A stretch of DNA of 64,000 nt. Origin: Streptococcus panodentis (lineage in GTDB: Bacteria; Bacillota; Bacilli; Lactobacillales; Streptococcaceae). Shown piece after piece: positions 15,735-25,348 of this stretch. The stretch lies in assembly GCF_017884005.1 (NCBI RefSeq), contig NZ_QFAY01000001.1, positions 180,345 through 244,344 of the forward strand, written 5' to 3'. The notes below the pieces were generated by a model that searched no databases, was not told the DNA's origin, and saw nothing but the letters and a program-made list of their open reading frames with translations. The first letter of the stretch is position 1; the number at the start of each line of letters is the position of its first letter. The position numbers and the translations under genes were made by a program.

Positions 15735-17075
15735 TTGCTTGTTTATGATATTTTAATTATCGGTGCTGGTCCAGGCGGCTATGTGGCAGCTGAAGAAGCG
15801 GCCCGTTTGGGCAAGAAAGTGGCCGTGGTCGAAAAGCAATCGATAGGCGGGACCTGTCTGAATGTCGGCTGCATCCCTTCAAAATCCTACCTTCAGCACA
15901 GCCACTGGCTGCTGTCCATGCAGGAAGCCAGCCGTTATGGTATCGAAAGCCGGCTGGAAAAGATTGATTTTGGCAGGCTGGTCGACCGAAAGAATCAGGT
16001 TGTAGCCAGTCTGCAGTCCGGGATTCATTCCACATTTAAGTCTTTAGGGATTGACTACATAGAAGGAGAAGCACAATACGTCAAAGACAGGGTCTTTTCT
16101 GTCGCAGGCAGGGAAGTCACTGCCAAAGATGTCATTTTGGCGACTGGCAGCCATCCTTTTATACCGCCTATTGCCGGTCTGGAGCAGGTGGACTATCTGA
16201 CGACAGATAGCTTCTTTGATGTACAGGTTCTGCCAGAAAAACTAGCCATCATCGGAGGCGGAGTGATTGCTATCGAACTGGCCTTTGCCATGGCTCCTCT
16301 GGGAGTAGAGGTCACTGTCATCGAGGTTGCGCCGGAAATCCTCCTGACAGAAGAAGCAGCAGCCCGGCAGGTGATTCAAAAGAAACTAAGGAAAATGGGG
16401 GTGAAAATATATCAGGGAGCTCGGATAAAAGAAGTGACAGCTCATGCTGTGGTGCTTGAAGACAGGCAGATTGCCTTTGACAGGCTGCTGCTGGCTGCCG
16501 GCCGCAAGCCGAATCTGCAGCTGGCAAAAAGTATGGGACTGGCCTTGACCGAGCGGAATTTTGTTCAGGTGGACCAGTATTATGAAACATCAAAAGAACA
16601 TGTCTATGCTGTCGGTGATTTGCTGGAATCCTACATGCTGGCCCATGTCGCCAGCGCAGAGGGGATCAAAGCTGTAAGAGCGATTTGCCGTCAGGCGGAG
16701 GAGCCGGTCGATTCCCTAGGTGTCCCCCGCTCACTCTATACCAGTCCTGAAATCGCTTCTTTTGGACTCAGCCAGGAAGAAGCAGAACAGGCCGGCTATG
16801 ATGTCCTTGTCCAGCAGCTGCCTTTTTCCTATAACGGTCGGGCCATTGCTGCAGCTGAAACAGAAGGCTATGTCAAGCTCATTTCGGAAAAGCAGTACCA
16901 TCTGCTTTTGGGAGCTGTCATCGTCGGTCCGCAGGGCACCGATCTTCTGCAGGAGCTGATCTTGCTGAGGCAGGCTGAAGCCACTTTAGACCAAGTGACT
17001 GATGCGGTGTTTGCCCATCCGACAAGATCGGAATTGCTGCAGGATGTTGCCAAAAGAATCGTCCGCCATGACTGA
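15735..17075 (+). CDS. pdhD: Dihydrolipoamide dehydrogenase (E3), TTG start
   Basis: A 446-residue FAD/NAD(P)-dependent disulfide oxidoreductase that reoxidises dihydrolipoyl groups of E2 and makes NADH. It has the FAD fold IIGAGPGGYVAAEEAARLG, the redox-active pair in GGTCLNVGCIPSKSYL, an NAD fold IIGGGVIAIE and the C-terminal HPTRSE base region. No lipoyl domain is attached, unlike the E3 at 49210. TTG at 15735 is chosen because AAAGGAGG (15721-15728) lies 6 bases upstream; any longer reading would run into the tandem repeats. First gene of the E3-E1a-E1b-E2 set. Confidence 0.9.
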   Translation: MLVYDILIIGAGPGGYVAAEEAARLGKKVAVVEKQSIGGTCLNVGCIPSKSYLQHSHWLLSMQEASRYGIESRLEKIDFGRLVDRKNQVVASLQSGIHSTFKSLGIDYIEGEAQYVKDRVFSVAGREVTAKDVILATGSHPFIPPIAGLEQVDYLTTDSFFDVQVLPEKLAIIGGGVIAIELAFAMAPLGVEVTVIEVAPEILLTEEAAARQVIQKKLRKMGVKIYQGARIKEVTAHAVVLEDRQIAFDRLLLAAGRKPNLQLAKSMGLALTERNFVQVDQYYETSKEHVYAVGDLLESYMLAHVASAEGIKAVRAICRQAEEPVDSLGVPRSLYTSPEIASFGLSQEEAEQAGYDVLVQQLPFSYNGRAIAAAETEGYVKLISEKQYHLLLGAVIVGPQGTDLLQELILLRQAEATLDQVTDAVFAHPTRSELLQDVAKRIVRHD

Positions 17076-17090
17076 TCAGGAGGTAAGAAT

Positions 17091-18164
17091 ATGCCGAATT
17101 ACAAAGATTTACCACAACAATTATCGAAAACGAGAAACCAAGGTGCAGTATCCGAACTGGTTGATTTGAAGGTTCATGATGCCACCGAAATCGAGGTGGA
17201 ACAGATTTCCAAGGAAAAAGCTAAAACCATGTATAAAACGATGTGGGATATTCGCAACTTCGAAGAAAATACCCGACGCTTCTTTGCGGCCGGACAGATT
17301 CCCGGCTTTGTCCACCTCTATGCTGGCGAGGAAGCCGTGGCGACAGGGGTCTGTGCCAATCTGACAGACCAGGACTACATTACCAGCACCCACCGTGGCC
17401 ATGGTCACTGTGTCGCCAAGGGCGGTGATCTAAAGGGGATGATGGCGGAGATTTTTGGCAAGGAAACCGGTCTTGGCAAAGGGAAAGGCGGCTCCATGCA
17501 CATCGCTGATTTGGACAGGGGCATTCTCGGAGCCAACGGTATGGTCGGCGGCGGCTTTGGCTTGGCAACCGGGGCAGCTATGCGCAATAAATATCTGAAA
17601 ACAGACAGTGTTGCCGTCTGCTTCTTTGGTGATGGTGCGGCCAATGAAGGGAATTTTCATGAGTGTCTCAATATGGCCTCCATCTGGAAACTGCCTGTTA
17701 TCTTTGTCAATGAAAACAACCTCTTTGCCGAATCAACGCCCCAATGGTATTCTTCTGCTTCAGGCACGATTGCTGAAAGGGCTGCCGCTTACAATATGCC
17801 TGGTATCCGGGTAAACGGCAAGGATTTATTTGCTGTCTATCAGGTTGCAAAGGAAGCGATCGAACGGGCCCGCAATGGGGAAGGTCCGACTCTGATTGAG
17901 GCGGTGACCTATCGGAACCACGGCCACTTTGAAGGAGATGAGCAAAAATACAAGGCCTTGGAAGGAGAAGAAAAAGACTGGGCCGATGTAGACGCTCTGG
18001 ATGTCTTCCGAGACTATGTCATTGAGCACGAACTCTTGTCTGAAGAAGAGCTGGAAGCTATCTTAGAGGAATCCCGAAAGGATGTAGAAGCAGCGATTCA
18101 GTTTGCCCAAGACAGTCCGATTCCCCGTCCTGAATCCCTGCTTGAAGATGTATTCACTGATTGA
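17091..18164 (+). CDS. pdhA: 2-oxo-acid (pyruvate) dehydrogenase E1 alpha
   Basis: A 357-residue thiamine-diphosphate enzyme subunit. The cofactor motif GDGAANEGNFHECLNMASIWKLPVIFVNENN fits GDG-X(n)-NN, and the phosphorylation-loop equivalent GHFEGDEQKY is present. With E1 beta it decarboxylates the 2-oxo acid and passes the acyl group to E2 lipoyl arms. The first 30 or so residues extend beyond the usual E1 alpha start. Family annotation often says acetoin dehydrogenase, but gene order E3-E1a-E1b-E2 matches pdhDABC of S. mutans, which I take as pyruvate dehydrogenase. AGGAGG precedes the ATG. Confidence 0.85.
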   Translation: MPNYKDLPQQLSKTRNQGAVSELVDLKVHDATEIEVEQISKEKAKTMYKTMWDIRNFEENTRRFFAAGQIPGFVHLYAGEEAVATGVCANLTDQDYITSTHRGHGHCVAKGGDLKGMMAEIFGKETGLGKGKGGSMHIADLDRGILGANGMVGGGFGLATGAAMRNKYLKTDSVAVCFFGDGAANEGNFHECLNMASIWKLPVIFVNENNLFAESTPQWYSSASGTIAERAAAYNMPGIRVNGKDLFAVYQVAKEAIERARNGEGPTLIEAVTYRNHGHFEGDEQKYKALEGEEKDWADVDALDVFRDYVIEHELLSEEELEAILEESRKDVEAAIQFAQDSPIPRPESLLEDVFTD

Positions 18165-18182
18165 TAGAAGGAGGATAATCAA

Positions 18183-19214
18183 ATGGCTAGACAACTGTTA
18201 TTTATGAAAGCGATCAATGAAGCGCTGGATCAGGCGATGGCAAAAGATGATACCGTCATCCTTCTGGGTGAGGACATCGCCGGCGGGGTGACCGTCAAGC
18301 ACTTGGAGGAAGAGAACGAGGATGCCTGGGGCGGGGTGATGGGCGTCACCAAAGGCCTCATGCCCAAGTACGGCCGGGAGCGGGTGATTGATACTCCGAT
18401 TTCCGAGCACGGCTACATGTCCGCCTCGGTCGGGATGGCTCTGACCGGACTGCGGCCGGTGCCGGAGCTGATGTTTAATGACTTTATCGGCTTTTGCTTT
18501 GATGCCCTTCTGGGCCAAGGCTCCAAAATGCGCTATATGTTTGGCGGCAAGGCCAAGGTCCCTATGACAGTGCGGACCATGCACGGTGCCGGTGCCTCAG
18601 CAGCTGCTCAGCACTCAGGCTCTTACTATGGACTTTTTGGCTCCATTCCGGGCATTAAGGTTGTCGTTCCGGCTACCCCTTATGATGCCAAAGGTCTGCT
18701 GTTGGCAGCTATTGAAGATGATAATGTCGTCATTTACTCAGAAGACAAGACTCTTTACGGTATCAAGGGAGAAGTGCCGGAGGACTACTATACAGTGCCG
18801 ATTGGCAAGGCTGCTGTCCGGCGCGAGGGCAGTGACTTAAGCATTGTCACGATTGGAAAAATGCTCTATGTAGCTTATGAAGTGGCTGACCGTTTGGAAA
18901 AGGACGGAATTTCAGCAGAAGTCATTGACCTGAGAACGGTAGCGCCATGGGATCAGGAAACGGTCTTTGAATCCGTCAAGAAAACCGGCCGGCTGATTAT
19001 CATTGACGAATCCAATCCGCACAACAATACAGCAACGGACATCGCTGCGGCTGTAACAGACCAGTGCTTTGACTATCTGGACGGTCCGGTCAAATGCGTC
19101 TGCGCTCCTCATGTACCCGTACCATTTGCGGTCAATCTGGAACAGCTCTATATCCCAAATGCTGACAAGGTTCTGACAGTTGCGGCGGAGCTCATTGACG
19201 ACCTGAAGGGATAG
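18183..19214 (+). CDS. pdhB: 2-oxo-acid (pyruvate) dehydrogenase E1 beta
   Basis: A 343-residue transketolase-fold partner of the preceding subunit, completing the E1 active site at the heterotetramer interface. Typical features are LGEDIAGG near the start, DTPISEHGYMSASVGMALTGLRPVPELMFNDF and the C-terminal transketolase domain with DLRTVAPWDQETV. It begins 18 bases after pdhA behind AGGAGG. Substrate preference (pyruvate versus acetoin) cannot be settled from sequence alone. Confidence 0.87.
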   Translation: MARQLLFMKAINEALDQAMAKDDTVILLGEDIAGGVTVKHLEEENEDAWGGVMGVTKGLMPKYGRERVIDTPISEHGYMSASVGMALTGLRPVPELMFNDFIGFCFDALLGQGSKMRYMFGGKAKVPMTVRTMHGAGASAAAQHSGSYYGLFGSIPGIKVVVPATPYDAKGLLLAAIEDDNVVIYSEDKTLYGIKGEVPEDYYTVPIGKAAVRREGSDLSIVTIGKMLYVAYEVADRLEKDGISAEVIDLRTVAPWDQETVFESVKKTGRLIIIDESNPHNNTATDIAAAVTDQCFDYLDGPVKCVCAPHVPVPFAVNLEQLYIPNADKVLTVAAELIDDLKG

Positions 19215-19227
19215 AAGGGAGGCAAGT

Positions 19228-20472
19228 ATGGCTACAGAAATTGTCATGCCTAAGCTAGGCTTAACGATGACAGAAGGTCTAATCAATGACTGGCTGGTCA
19301 AAGAAGGCGACACGGTGGCTGCTGGTCAGCCTGTCTTAGAAATCAGCTCAGAAAAACTGACCAGTGAGGTAGAAGCACCGAGCGCAGGTGTTATACTGAA
19401 AATTATCAGCCAGTCAGGTGAAACGGTCCCCTGCAAGCAGGTCATCGCCTGGATTGGCGAAGCGGGCGAAAGCCTGCCAGGTGCAGAAGCAGCAGTCCAA
19501 GAAGGACAATCAGAAGACAGCACAGCTGTAGCTGCTTTACCAGAAAAAAACTCAGAGGAGAGCCCGAAAACAGCCGCAGCCAGAGAGCGGGGAGGGCGGA
19601 TTTTCATCACACCGCTGGCCCGCAAGATGGCCAAGGAAAAGGGCTATGATATTTCCCTGATTGCAGGAAGCGGCGGCAATGGGCGGATTACCCGCCGAGA
19701 TGTGGAAAACTATCAGCCTCAGGCAGTCCCAGCCAGTCAAGCGGCAGCCGTCTCTGCCGCAGAAGTGCAGACCGCAGCTGACTATGGTGCAGGTTTGACC
19801 GGCATGCGCAAGACGATTGCTGAGCGGATGATGGCCAGCCTGCAGACTTCTGCTCAGGTCACACTGCACCGCAAGGCGGACATCAGCAGGCTCATGGTCT
19901 TTAGGCAGGATATGAAGGCTCAGGTTTCTTCACCGCTGGAAAATGGGGAAATCAGCATCACAACCCTGCTGACCAAGGCTGCCGCAAAGACTCTGAAAGA
20001 GCATCCGCAGCTGAATGCCTGGTATTTCAACGGCCACTATCAGGAGCTGGAGGAAGTCCACATCGGTATCGCGACAGCTCTCAGCGACGGCTTGGTCGTG
20101 CCGGTCATCCGTCAGGCTGATAAGCTGACACTGTCTGATCTGGGAGCAGCTATTAAAAATGAAACGCAGCAGGCCCGCAAAGGAAGGCTGGATCCTGCGC
20201 TTTACACCGGCTCAACCTTCAGCATCACCAATCTCGGTGCAGCCGGCATCGAATATTTCACACCGATTCTCAATACACCTGAAGTAGCGATTTTGGGTGT
20301 TGGCGCCCTGCAAAAGACACTGGCTCTGGATGCAGAAGGGCAAATCTGTGAAAAGCATTTCCTGCCGCTCAGCCTGACCTTCGACCACCAAGTCGTGGAC
20401 GGTCAGCCGGCAGCAGAATTTCTGGCCGGATTGGCAGACAAGCTGGAAAATCCGTATGACTTGCTATTCTGA
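19228..20472 (+). CDS. pdhC: Dihydrolipoamide acyltransferase (E2)
   Basis: A 414-residue E2 with all three modules in order: a lipoyl domain (about 2-77, lipoyl lysine in SSEKLTSE near residue 44), an Ala/Glu-rich linker, a peripheral subunit-binding domain (about 130-166, FITPLARKMAKEKG) and a catalytic domain ending in FDHQVVDGQPAA, the HxxxDG active site. It forms the core of the complex and transfers the acyl group to CoA. Contrast the E2 at 51019, which has no lipoyl domain. Last gene of the operon, followed by a shared terminator. Confidence 0.9.
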   Translation: MATEIVMPKLGLTMTEGLINDWLVKEGDTVAAGQPVLEISSEKLTSEVEAPSAGVILKIISQSGETVPCKQVIAWIGEAGESLPGAEAAVQEGQSEDSTAVAALPEKNSEESPKTAAARERGGRIFITPLARKMAKEKGYDISLIAGSGGNGRITRRDVENYQPQAVPASQAAAVSAAEVQTAADYGAGLTGMRKTIAERMMASLQTSAQVTLHRKADISRLMVFRQDMKAQVSSPLENGEISITTLLTKAAAKTLKEHPQLNAWYFNGHYQELEEVHIGIATALSDGLVVPVIRQADKLTLSDLGAAIKNETQQARKGRLDPALYTGSTFSITNLGAAGIEYFTPILNTPEVAILGVGALQKTLALDAEGQICEKHFLPLSLTFDHQVVDGQPAAEFLAGLADKLENPYDLLF

Positions 20473-20512
20473 CCGGAAGATCAGACTGTTGAAGACCTAT
20501 ACTAAGCGTATG

Positions 20513-20553
20513 AAAAGACCGACTGGCTTGATGGTGTGAGCAGTCGGTCTTTT
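20513..20553. terminator. Bidirectional terminator between pdhC and the tautomerase gene
   Basis: A perfect 13-bp stem, AAAAGACCGACTG with CAGTCGGTCTTTT (20513-20525 and 20541-20553), has A on one side and T on the other, so it can serve both converging genes. Confidence 0.9.
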
Positions 20554-20558
20554 CTTTC

Positions 20559-20741
20559 TTATTTCGTCCGCATTTCCCCCTGCGGGAAGTAAGTGCCTTC
20601 CGGCATGTCATTGATGATGACATGGACAGCGGATTGGGGTGCGCCGGTATTTCGGACAACAGCCTCGGTCACTTCTTTGGCCAGGGCTTTCTTTTGCTCC
20701 AAGCTGCGTCCTTCAAATAGATCAATTTTGACAAATGGCAT
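20559..20741 (-). CDS. 4-oxalocrotonate tautomerase-family protein
   Basis: A 60-residue protein beginning MPFVKIDLFEGRS. After methionine removal, Pro1 is the catalytic base of this family, and the conserved Arg and GxxP region are present (SAVHVIINDMPEGTY). Such proteins form hexamers and tautomerise 2-hydroxydienoates; in streptococci the natural substrate is unknown. AAGGAGA lies before the ATG. It is divergent from tdk. Confidence 0.9.
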   Translation of the reverse strand: MPFVKIDLFEGRSLEQKKALAKEVTEAVVRNTGAPQSAVHVIINDMPEGTYFPQGEMRTK

Positions 20742-20865
20742 GATTCTTGTCTCCTTTTTATTTCGATAATATTATTTTATCACAAATGAGGTTTTAAAGA
20801 ATAGTGAATTGTGGTAAAATAATGTGAAGTAAAAATGGAGATAATGAATTAGCACAGATTACGAT

Positions 20866-21462
20866 ATGGCTCAGTTATATTATAAATACGGTACGATGAA
20901 TTCGGGCAAGACCATTGAAATTTTAAAGGTAGCCCACAACTATGAGGAGCAGGGAAAAGGTGTCGTGATTATGACATCCGCCCTTGACACACGCGACGGT
21001 TTTGGCCTGGTTTCCAGCCGCATCGGCATGAAGCGGGATGCACTGGCTATCGAAGACGAGACAGACATTTTCGGCTACATCAAAGGCCTGCCGGAAAAAC
21101 CTTACTGTCTGCTAATCGATGAAGCTCAGTTTCTGAGGCGGCATCATGTTTATGATTTGGCACGGGTAGTGGATGAGCTGGATGTACCAGTCATGGCCTT
21201 TGGGCTCAAAAATGATTTCCGCAATGAACTGTTTGAAGGCTCCAAGCACCTCCTGCTTTTGGCGGACAAGATTGACGAGATTAAGACCATCTGTCAGTTC
21301 TGCTCCAAGAAAGCGACCATGGTACTGAGGACAGCTGACGGCCATCCTGTTTACGATGGGGAGCAGATTCAGATTGGCGGCAATGAGACCTATATCTCGG
21401 TCTGCCGCAGGCATTATTTTAACCCAGAAATCAAGTATAAAGAGGAGATAAGTGAAAAATGA
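20866..21462 (+). CDS. tdk: Thymidine kinase
   Basis: A 198-residue type II thymidine kinase that salvages thymidine to dTMP. It shows the P-loop GTMNSGKT, the lid and catalytic DEAQFL segment (about residues 85-90), and a zinc site built from CQFCSK and a later C-x-x-H (VCRRHYF). The start follows the family N-terminus [15 protein letters not shown]; the ribosome site is weak. An extended -10 TGGTAAAAT ends at 20820. The stop overlaps prfA by 4 bases, so the two are translationally coupled. Confidence 0.95.
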   Translation: MAQLYYKYGTMNSGKTIEILKVAHNYEEQGKGVVIMTSALDTRDGFGLVSSRIGMKRDALAIEDETDIFGYIKGLPEKPYCLLIDEAQFLRRHHVYDLARVVDELDVPVMAFGLKNDFRNELFEGSKHLLLLADKIDEIKTICQFCSKKATMVLRTADGHPVYDGEQIQIGGNETYISVCRRHYFNPEIKYKEEISEK

Positions 21463-22538
21463 ACATCTATGAACAGCTACAGGCGGTTGAGGATCGCTAT
21501 GAGGAATTGGGAGAATTGCTGAGCGACCCCGATGTCGTCAGCGATACCAAGCGCTTTATGGAATTATCCAAGGAAGAAGCCAGCAGCCGCGACACAGTAG
21601 CAGCCTACCGCGAGTACAAGCGTGTCCTGCAGAATATCACAGATGCTGAGGATATGATAAAAGATGCCTCTGGTGACGCAGACTTGGAGGAAATGGCCAA
21701 GCAGGAACTCAAGGATGCCAAGGCTGATAAAGAAGCCTATGAGGAAAAGCTGAAAATCCTCCTCCTGCCCAAGGATCCAAATGACGATAAAAATATTATC
21801 TTGGAAATCCGCGGAGCTGCAGGCGGTGATGAAGCCTCCCTTTTTGCCGGTGATTTGCTGACCATGTATCAGAAGTATGCCGAAGCACAGGGCTGGCGCT
21901 TTGAGGTCATGGAAGCTTCGATGAACGGTGTCGGCGGCTTCAAGGAAGTGGTGGCCATGGTCTCGGGACAGTCGGTCTATTCCAAGCTGAAATACGAATC
22001 CGGCGCCCACCGGGTCCAGCGGGTCCCTGTGACTGAAAGTCAGGGCCGGGTCCACACCTCGACTGCCACGGTGCTGGTCATGCCGGAAATCGAAGAAGTT
22101 GAGTACGACATTGACCCCAAAGACCTGCGGGTGGATATCTACCATGCTTCCGGTGCCGGCGGTCAGAATGTCAATAAGGTCGCAACCGCTGTCCGCATCG
22201 TCCATCTGCCGACCAATATCAAGGTTGAGATGCAGGAAGAGCGGACCCAGCAGAAGAACCGCGACAAGGCTATGAAGATCATCCGAGCCCGGGTGGCGGA
22301 TCACTTTGCGCAAATCGCTCAGGATGAACAGGATGCGGAGCGCAAGTCCACCATCGGTACCGGAGACCGCTCCGAGCGGATCCGTACTTATAACTTCCCG
22401 CAGAACCGTGTAACCGACCACCGCATCGGCCTGACCCTGCAAAAGCTGGACATCATTCTCTCCGGCAAGCTGGATGAAGTGGTGGATGCTCTGGTCCTCT
22501 ATGACCAAACTCAGAAATTAGAAGAGCTCAATAAATAA
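21459..22538 (+). CDS. prfA: Peptide chain release factor 1
   Basis: A 359-residue class I release factor for UAG and UAA stop codons. The stop-codon-reading tripeptide PVT occurs in [12 protein letters not shown] and the peptidyl-tRNA hydrolysis motif GGQ in [10 protein letters not shown]. The gene is followed by prmC, which methylates this GGQ glutamine; the stop and next start overlap by one base (TAATG). Confidence 0.98.
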   Translation: MNIYEQLQAVEDRYEELGELLSDPDVVSDTKRFMELSKEEASSRDTVAAYREYKRVLQNITDAEDMIKDASGDADLEEMAKQELKDAKADKEAYEEKLKILLLPKDPNDDKNIILEIRGAAGGDEASLFAGDLLTMYQKYAEAQGWRFEVMEASMNGVGGFKEVVAMVSGQSVYSKLKYESGAHRVQRVPVTESQGRVHTSTATVLVMPEIEEVEYDIDPKDLRVDIYHASGAGGQNVNKVATAVRIVHLPTNIKVEMQEERTQQKNRDKAMKIIRARVADHFAQIAQDEQDAERKSTIGTGDRSERIRTYNFPQNRVTDHRIGLTLQKLDIILSGKLDEVVDALVLYDQTQKLEELNK

Positions 22539-23368
22539 TGAAACTTGCCCAAATCTTGGCCGATATGGAGCGGCAGCTGGGGGCAGCCGGCTCAGAGCCT
22601 GAAAGCCTGTCTTTTACTTATCGGGCTCTGAACCATCTCTCTTTTACAGACTTTGTCCTCAAGCTGCAGACGGAAGCAGAAGAAGCAGAGCTGCAGCAGC
22701 TGCAGACCATCCAAAAGCAGCTTCTGGCCCATCGGCCGGCCCAGTACATCATCGGCAGCAGCGACTTCTGCGGCCTGACCTTGCAGGTGGATGACCGGGT
22801 GCTGATTCCCAGACCGGAGACAGAGGAGCTGGTGGAGCTGATACTGGCGGAAAATCCCGACCTTCCTCTGGCGGTCCTGGATATAGGCACCGGCAGCGGG
22901 GCGATTGCGCTGGCTCTGGCTGCCCGCCGCAGGCAGTGGCGGCTGACAGCTTCGGATATTTCAGAGGAAGCGCTGGCTTTGGCTGCGGAAAACGCTCAGA
23001 CTTACGGCCTTGCAGCTGACTTTATCCAGTCGGACTGCTTCGAGAAGATAGCGGGGCGCTATGACATCATCGTGTCCAATCCTCCCTATATCTCAGCCGC
23101 TGACAAAGAAGAAGTCGGACCCAATGTGCTGTCCTCTGAGCCACACATGGCTCTCTTTGCAGAAGAAGATGGCTACGCCATTTACCGGAAAATAGCTGAG
23201 CAGGCCGAGCCCTATCTGACAGAAAAAGGAAAAATCTATCTGGAAATTGGCTATAAGCAGGGAGCCAAGGTGAGAGAATATTTTGAAAAGTCCTTCCCGC
23301 AAAAGCGGGTCCGGGTCCTGCAGGATCAATTTGGCAAGGATAGAATGGTGGCGGTAGATCATGGATAA
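22538..23368 (+). CDS. prmC: Release factor glutamine methyltransferase
   Basis: A 276-residue S-adenosylmethionine-dependent methyltransferase (HemK/PrmC) that modifies the GGQ glutamine of release factors. It has a helical N-terminal domain, the SAM-binding segment VLDIGTGSGAIALALA and the NPPY catalytic motif in VSNPPYIS. It is coupled to prfA upstream and overlaps the next gene by 8 bases. Confidence 0.97.
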   Translation: MKLAQILADMERQLGAAGSEPESLSFTYRALNHLSFTDFVLKLQTEAEEAELQQLQTIQKQLLAHRPAQYIIGSSDFCGLTLQVDDRVLIPRPETEELVELILAENPDLPLAVLDIGTGSGAIALALAARRRQWRLTASDISEEALALAAENAQTYGLAADFIQSDCFEKIAGRYDIIVSNPPYISAADKEEVGPNVLSSEPHMALFAEEDGYAIYRKIAEQAEPYLTEKGKIYLEIGYKQGAKVREYFEKSFPQKRVRVLQDQFGKDRMVAVDHG

Positions 23369-23951
23369 GATAGAACAGACACTGGCAGAAGGCGGAGCGG
23401 CAGTTCTTCCGACGGAGACAGTCTATGGACTGTTTGCCCAAGCCTTGGACCCAAAGGCTGTCCAGCTGGTCTACGAATTAAAACGAAGACCCCGCGACAA
23501 GGCTCTCAATCTCAATGTCGCCCTTCTGGAAGACATTTACCGCTTTTCCAAACACCAGCCTGCCTATCTTGACAGGCTCTGTCAGGCCTTTCTGCCAGGG
23601 CCGCTGACCATTGTTTTAGAGGCCAATGATCAGGTTCCGATTTGGATTAACTCTGGCTTGAAAACCGTTGGCTTTCGGATTCCCAGCCATCCAGCTACGC
23701 TGGATTTGATTGCAAAATTCGGTCCCCTGATCGGTCCATCCGCCAATCTTTCGGGCAGCGCCAGCGGCGTTTCCTTCCGGCAGATTATGATGGATTTTGG
23801 GCAGGAGGTTCCCGGTCTGGAAGACGACGCCTTTCTGACTGGTCAGGATTCGACTATTTTGGACCTGTCGGGCCCAAAGGCCCGCATCCTCCGTCAGGGA
23901 GCCATCAGCAAAGAAGACATTCTGGACAAGGTTCCGGACATTTGCTTTTAG
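23361..23951 (+). CDS. tsaC: L-threonylcarbamoyladenylate synthase (Sua5/YrdC family)
   Basis: A 196-residue single-domain YrdC-type protein that makes threonylcarbamoyl-AMP for the t6A modification of tRNAs reading ANN codons. Family features are LPTETVYGLFAQALDPKAV at the start, KRRPRDKALNLNV, the FLPGPLTIVLEA segment and IGPSANLSGSASG. It lacks the C-terminal Sua5 domain, so it is the short form. The 8-base overlap with prmC implies co-translation. Confidence 0.93.
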   Translation: MDKIEQTLAEGGAAVLPTETVYGLFAQALDPKAVQLVYELKRRPRDKALNLNVALLEDIYRFSKHQPAYLDRLCQAFLPGPLTIVLEANDQVPIWINSGLKTVGFRIPSHPATLDLIAKFGPLIGPSANLSGSASGVSFRQIMMDFGQEVPGLEDDAFLTGQDSTILDLSGPKARILRQGAISKEDILDKVPDICF

Positions 23952-23980
23952 AAAAGCTTTTCTCTGTGAAGAAAGCGCAG

Positions 23981-24062
23981 AAGCTGAGACGGCAAGGCCT
24001 TGGTCTCGCTAGCTTAAAGCAAAACACTATTCAGGCCATACAGTTTTGAAAACTGCTTGGCC
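23981..24062 (+). promoter_or_regulatory. Two hairpins in the glyA leader
   Basis: Hairpin 1 joins AAGCT-GAGAC (23981-23990) with GTCTC and AGCTT (24003-24015) around a self-complementary CAAGGCCTTG. Hairpin 2 joins GGCC (24034-24037) and CAGTTTT to AAAACTG and GGCC (24059-24062). The second ends 8 bases before the glyA ribosome site, so it could affect translation. It does not fit a glycine or purine riboswitch that I know. Confidence 0.45.
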
Positions 24063-24084
24063 CGCACCAGAAGGGAGATACTTC

Positions 24085-25347
24085 ATGATTTTTGACCAAG
24101 ACAATTATAAAGAATTTGACGCCGAGCTTTGGCAGGCAGTTGCCCAAGAAGAAGAGCGCCAGCAGCACAATATCGAGCTGATTGCTTCGGAAAATGTCGT
24201 TTCCAAGGCCGTTATGGCAGCTCAGGGCTCTATTTTGACCAATAAATACGCCGAAGGCTACCCAGGCCGCCGTTACTATGGCGGAACGGACGTTGTAGAC
24301 GTCATTGAAAGCCTGGCCATTGAGCGGGCCAAGGAGATTTTCGGTGCCAAGTTTGCCAATGTGCAGCCCCACTCCGGCAGCCAGGCCAACTGCGCAGCCT
24401 ACATGGCCCTCATCGAGCCAGGCGATACCGTCATGGGGATGGACCTGTCAGCCGGCGGCCACCTGACACACGGTGCTGCAGTCAGCTTTTCTGGCCAGAC
24501 CTATCACTTCGTATCTTATAGCGTCGATCCTGAGACGGAATTGCTGGATTTTGATGCCATTTTGGCTCAGGCCAAGGAAGTTCAGCCCAAGCTGATTGTA
24601 GCAGGGGCGTCGGCCTATTCTCATATCATTGATTTTTCAAAATTCCGCGAAATCGCAGACGCGGTCGGTGCCAAGCTTATGGTGGATATGGCTCATATTG
24701 CCGGACTGGTCGCGGCAGGCCTGCATCCCAGCCCGGTGCCCTATGCAGACATTACGACGACCACGACTCATAAAACCCTGCGCGGACCGCGCGGCGGCCT
24801 GATTCTGACCAATGATGAGGCCTTGGCTAAGAAGATCAACTCTGCCATCTTCCCAGGCATTCAGGGCGGACCGCTGGAGCATGTCATAGCAGCCAAAGCG
24901 GTAGCCTTCAAGGAAGTGCTGGATCCAGCTTTCAAAGTCTATGCTCAGCAGATTTTGGACAATGCTCAGGCCATGGCTCAGGTCTTCCGCCAGCATGACA
25001 AATTCCGCGTCATCTCTGACGGCACCGAGAACCATCTCTTCTTGGTTGATGTTACTAAGGTTGTAGAGAATGGGAAAGTCGCTCAGAATCTCTTGGATGA
25101 GGTTAATATTACCCTCAATAAAAACTCCATCCCATATGAAACCCTGTCTCCATTTAAGACCAGCGGCATCCGAATCGGGACGGCAGCCATTGCGGCCCGC
25201 GGATTTGGCGTGACGGAGAGCATCAAGGTAGCGGAGCTCATTATCAAGGCCTTGGAAAATGCGGAAAATGAAGCCGTGCTCAATCAAGTGCGGGCAGAAG
25301 TCAGAGAACTGACAGACGCCTTCCCGCTGTATGAGGGCCTAAACTAA
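24085..25347 (+). CDS. glyA: Serine hydroxymethyltransferase
   Basis: A 420-residue PLP enzyme converting serine and tetrahydrofolate to glycine and 5,10-methylene-tetrahydrofolate, the main one-carbon source. The PLP lysine lies in [14 protein letters not shown], and the N-terminus [11 protein letters not shown] and [13 protein letters not shown] are typical. The start at 24085 is preferred to the ATG at 24046 because AAGGGAG (24071-24077) precedes it and the family length is matched. Confidence 0.97.
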   Translation: MIFDQDNYKEFDAELWQAVAQEEERQQHNIELIASENVVSKAVMAAQGSILTNKYAEGYPGRRYYGGTDVVDVIESLAIERAKEIFGAKFANVQPHSGSQANCAAYMALIEPGDTVMGMDLSAGGHLTHGAAVSFSGQTYHFVSYSVDPETELLDFDAILAQAKEVQPKLIVAGASAYSHIIDFSKFREIADAVGAKLMVDMAHIAGLVAAGLHPSPVPYADITTTTTHKTLRGPRGGLILTNDEALAKKINSAIFPGIQGGPLEHVIAAKAVAFKEVLDPAFKVYAQQILDNAQAMAQVFRQHDKFRVISDGTENHLFLVDVTKVVENGKVAQNLLDEVNITLNKNSIPYETLSPFKTSGIRIGTAAIAARGFGVTESIKVAELIIKALENAENEAVLNQVRAEVRELTDAFPLYEGLN

Positions 25348-25348
25348 G

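Noticed and set aside
21564..22508. 314-codon open frame on the - strand opposite prfA
   Set aside because: prfA is unmistakable in the other strand; the reverse frame has no family match or ribosome site.
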